From NCBI GenBank assembly GCA_035495815.1, contig DATJFH010000075.1, forward strand, positions 1 through 15,330: 15,330 bases of DNA, given 5' to 3'. Numbering within the stretch: position 1 is the first letter of the stretch; each line of letters starts with the position of its first letter. This DNA is from DATJFH01 sp035495815 (lineage in GTDB: Bacteria > Acidobacteriota > Terriglobia > Bryobacterales > Bryobacteraceae). The notes beneath the pieces were generated by a model. It did no database searches. It saw only the letters and a list, made by a program, of their open reading frames with translations, and had not been told where the DNA came from. The position numbers and the translations under genes are program-made. Positions 12,945-15,330 of the stretch are shown here, one piece after another.

Positions 12945-15330
12945 TCACTTCATTGCAACGATTAGCGAGAACCGGCTTCCCTTGCCGTACTCGCTTTCGA
13001 ACTCGATGTGGGCCCCGATCAGTTCCGCCAGCTTCTGGCTCAGGTGCAGTCCCAGGCCAGTGCCCTCGCCGCGGCGCTTCGGATCCACCTGGGCAAACGC
13101 CTGGAATAATTTGGCTTTATCATCGGGGCGAATGCCGATGCCGGTGTCGATGATTGAGAATTCCATGAACGGATGATCATTGACGATCTGGGCCCGCTGC
13201 TCCAGGGTGACCGAGCCCGTTTCAGTAAACTTGACCGCGTTGTTGGCCAGATTCAGCAAAATCTGACTCAGGGTACGGCGGTCGGTAAGCAGGAAAGCTT
13301 CGGGATCGCCCCGCAACGCTTCGAGGAGCAGTCCCTTGGCCTCGGCAAGCGGGCGCAATGCTGCGATCACTTCGTTCACCACCTCCTGGGATCGGACCGG
13401 TTCCAGGGTCACCTGGACTTTCCCGGACTCGATCTTGGCCAGGTCGAGAAGGTCGTTGATCAGCGACAGCAAATGCTTGGAGCTGCGCTGGATGGTGGTC
13501 AATTGCTTCTTCTGGTCGGCGGTCAAGGGTCCCGGCAATTGCATCAGCAACGTGCCGGTGAATCCGAGAATGGCGTTGAGCGGAGTTCGCAGCTCGTGGC
13601 TCATGCTGGCCAGGAAGCGGTCCTTCGCCAGGTTGGCGTTCTCGAGCTCCAGGTTCTTCTCCTGCAGGGCCTGCTCGAAGCGCTTGCGCTCGGTGACGTC
13701 GCGCGCCGCCGCGAAGACTCCCTGCAGCTTGCCCGCCTGGTCGTTGAAAGTGGTGGCATTGTAGCTGACCACCGTTTCCACTCCGCCCTTGGCTCGCGCC
13801 GTCAGCTCGTAATTGGTCACCCGGCCCTCGCGCAGCACCAGGCGGATGCCGTCCTCGGCGCGCGCCGAGTCGGTAAAGTATTGCTTGAAGGCCGAGCCGA
13901 TCAGCTCCTCCCGCGAGTGGCCGGTGAGCGCCTCCATCTGTTCGTTGACGTCGGTGATGATTCCCAGGGCGTCGGTGGTCATGAGCGCGTCGATATTGGA
14001 TTCGATCAGCGACCGGGTATAAAACTGCGAGTCGCGCAGCTGGACCTCCAGCTGCCGCTGGGCCGTGATGTCGCGCGCCAGCGCCAGGATTCCCAGCGGG
14101 GCGCCGTCGGCGTCGGAAAACACGCCGGCGTTGAAGGACACCGTGATTCTCCGGCCGTGCCGGGTGATCAGCACCAGCTCGTAGCCGATCACGCGCCGTT
14201 CGGCCAGCGTTTGCTGCACGCCGGCGCGCGCCCGCCCCGGTTCGGTGAAGTATTCCGCGAAACGCGAATTCACCAGGTGCTTGCGCGAGAATCCGGCCAG
14301 CCGCGTGGCTTCCTCGTTAACGTCGATGATGATGCCGTCCGGGGCGATGGCGAACTGGGCGTCGGGAGAGGCCTCGATCAGGGAGCGGTTATAGGCCTGC
14401 TGCTCGGCCAGCTTGGTCTGCAGCCGCGCCTGCTCGGAAATGTCGCGCGCCGAGGCGGTGATGCCCTGCACGCGGCCGTCGGCCCCGCGCAGCACCGAGG
14501 CATTGAGCGACACGACCAGCTTGCGGCCCGTCTTCGATTGCAGCACCAGCTCGTAATTGGTCACCACCCCCTCGGCCAGGGTCGAGCGCACGCCGCTGTC
14601 GGCCCGCGCCTGATCGGTGAAGTAGCGCTTGAACGGCGTGCCTGTCAGCTCCTCCCGCCCGTAGGCCGTCATACGGCAGATCTGCTCGTTGACGTCGGTA
14701 ATGAATCCCTCCGGATCCACCGTCACCAGACCGTCCACCGAGGATTCGATCAGCCCCCGCAGGTAGGTCTGCTGCTCGCGCAGCTGCTCCTCGAGGCGCA
14801 CCCGGTCGGTGATATCGCGCGCCGAGGCGAAAATGCCGCGCACCGCCCCGGACGGGTCCCGGAAAACCGAAGCGTTGAAGGAGACCTGCAGCTGCCGCCG
14901 TGAGCGCGCCACCAGGGTCAGCGCATACTCGGTGACGTAGCCGGTCTCGAAAGTCTGCTGCACGCCCGCGCTGGCGCGCTCCGGTTCGGTGAAGTAGTCG
15001 GAAAACGGCGTGCCGATCAGTTCCACCCGGCTGTAGCCCGTCATCAAACACATGCGCTCGTTCACGTCGCTGATGGTTCCGGCCGGGTCCACCGTGATCA
15101 GTCCGTCCACCGACGACTCGATCAGGCCCCGATTGTACGCCTGGTTGTCCCGCAACTGCCGTTCGAGGGCCTTCTGCTCGGTGATGTCCCGCGCCGCCGC
15201 GAACACGCCCTGCAGGTTGCCGTTCTGGTCGTTGAAGGTGATGGCGTTATAGGAAACCACCGTCTCCTTCCCGTTCTCCGCGTGCGCCGTCAGCTCGTAG
15301 TTGGTCACCCGTCCCTGGCGCAGCACCAGC
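12945..15330 (-). CDS. Histidine kinase with tandem PAS array, C-terminal part (5' end outside window)
   Basis: The frame is open to the window edge, so the N-terminus is missing; the GTG at 15326 lies inside a PAS domain and is not a real start. The visible part holds the end of one PAS domain, then four complete PAS-PAC units of 124 residues each, every unit beginning Q-x-Y-x-R-x-LIE and ending in a PAC signature such as ASARDIT followed by a short coil. A coiled coil (LQEKNLELENANLAK) leads to a HisKA core with intact H-box ASMSHELRTPLN (His codon 13596-13598), N-box NLANNAVKF, G1 box DTGIGI and G2 box GTGLGLHLS. No receiver is fused; the neighbouring REC-REC gene 4 bp downstream is the likely partner. 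No membrane segment is visible, so cytoplasmic sensing is probable, at least for this part. Ligands of the PAS units cannot be read from the sequence. Confidence 0.9.
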   Translation of the reverse strand, partial: LVLRQGRVTNYELTAHAENGKETVVSYNAITFNDQNGNLQGVFAAARDITEQKALERQLRDNQAYNRGLIESSVDGLITVDPAGTISDVNERMCLMTGYSRVELIGTPFSDYFTEPERASAGVQQTFETGYVTEYALTLVARSRRQLQVSFNASVFRDPSGAVRGIFASARDITDRVRLEEQLREQQTYLRGLIESSVDGLVTVDPEGFITDVNEQICRMTAYGREELTGTPFKRYFTDQARADSGVRSTLAEGVVTNYELVLQSKTGRKLVVSLNASVLRGADGRVQGITASARDISEQARLQTKLAEQQAYNRSLIEASPDAQFAIAPDGIIIDVNEEATRLAGFSRKHLVNSRFAEYFTEPGRARAGVQQTLAERRVIGYELVLITRHGRRITVSFNAGVFSDADGAPLGILALARDITAQRQLEVQLRDSQFYTRSLIESNIDALMTTDALGIITDVNEQMEALTGHSREELIGSAFKQYFTDSARAEDGIRLVLREGRVTNYELTARAKGGVETVVSYNATTFNDQAGKLQGVFAAARDVTERKRFEQALQEKNLELENANLAKDRFLASMSHELRTPLNAILGFTGTLLMQLPGPLTADQKKQLTTIQRSSKHLLSLINDLLDLAKIESGKVQVTLEPVRSQEVVNEVIAALRPLAEAKGLLLEALRGDPEAFLLTDRRTLSQILLNLANNAVKFTETGSVTLEQRAQIVNDHPFMEFSIIDTGIGIRPDDKAKLFQAFAQVDPKRRGEGTGLGLHLSQKLAELIGAHIEFESEYGKGSRFSLIVAMK
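13656..15330 (-). repeat. Tandem 372-bp repeat encoding PAS units (at least four copies plus a partial)
   Basis: Unit boundaries by the initial Gln codon are 15143-14772, 14771-14400, 14399-14028 and 14027-13656, each exactly 372 bp (124 codons). The conserved VNE-coding stretch falls at 15061, 14689, 14317 and 13945, again exactly 372 apart. A partial unit continues from 15144 out of the window. The segment around 15231 matches that at 13743, 1488 bp (four periods) away, more closely than it matches its neighbours. Confidence 0.9.

Noticed and set aside
13173..14903. 576-codon rightward open frame opposite the PAS array
   Set aside because: It is antisense to a confident kinase gene and inherits its 372-bp periodicity; the translation has no recognisable domain and is a by-product of high-GC codon usage.
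13656..15330. CRISPR-like or satellite array
   Set aside because: The 372-bp period is a multiple of three, sits in one long open frame and each unit encodes a PAS domain, so this is protein-domain repetition.

Overview
The window is high-GC DNA, very probably from an acidobacterium of the Solibacter/Bryobacter group. The main clue is the first gene: its C-terminal domain looks like the TIGR03437 'Solibacter uncharacterized C-terminal domain', preceded by the last strand of an NHL-type propeller. That pairing is typical of this lineage. The large secreted propeller-metallohydrolase and the dense array of PAS/receiver kinases fit a soil organism of this kind. No RNA genes, CRISPR array, insertion sequence or phage gene was seen.

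Left part (1-5054), ordinary single genes: (a) the 3' end of an NHL/TIGR03437 extracellular protein (+); (b) a small exported class II c-type cytochrome (-), convergent with it; (c) an S4-domain Hsp15/HslR protein (+), divergent from the cytochrome, with a palindromic -10-like element in the shared 114-bp spacer; (d) a 989-residue exported protein joining a seven-strand-set beta-propeller to a C-terminal PHP-like metallohydrolase domain.

Right part (5055-15330), a two-component/phosphorelay locus of seven genes. A leftward pair encodes a CpaE/TadZ-like ATPase with a degenerate P-loop and a sensorless hybrid histidine kinase, joined by an ATGA start/stop overlap. Divergent from them is one rightward gene for a receiver-HPt protein. 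Converging on that gene is a tight leftward four-gene operon, read 15330 to 8445: a kinase with a tandem PAS array whose repeat unit is exactly 372 bp; a two-receiver protein; a REC-GAF-PAS-kinase-REC hybrid; and a short PAS kinase whose catalytic domain is a diverged copy of the first kinase. The last two genes also overlap by ATGA.

Together the seven proteins carry four kinase cores, six receivers and one HPt, plus the ATPase. No DNA-binding domain, cyclic-di-GMP enzyme or other classical output domain is visible. The plausible reading, which is inference, is a multi-input phosphorelay in which the HPt protein passes phosphoryl groups between kinases, and the output is either the CpaE-like ATPase (positioning) or a regulator encoded elsewhere. 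Several proteins have telling substitutions: HQ for HE in one kinase H-box, Arg for the invariant receiver Lys, and no Lys in the ATPase P-loop. Some members may therefore be modulators rather than active enzymes.
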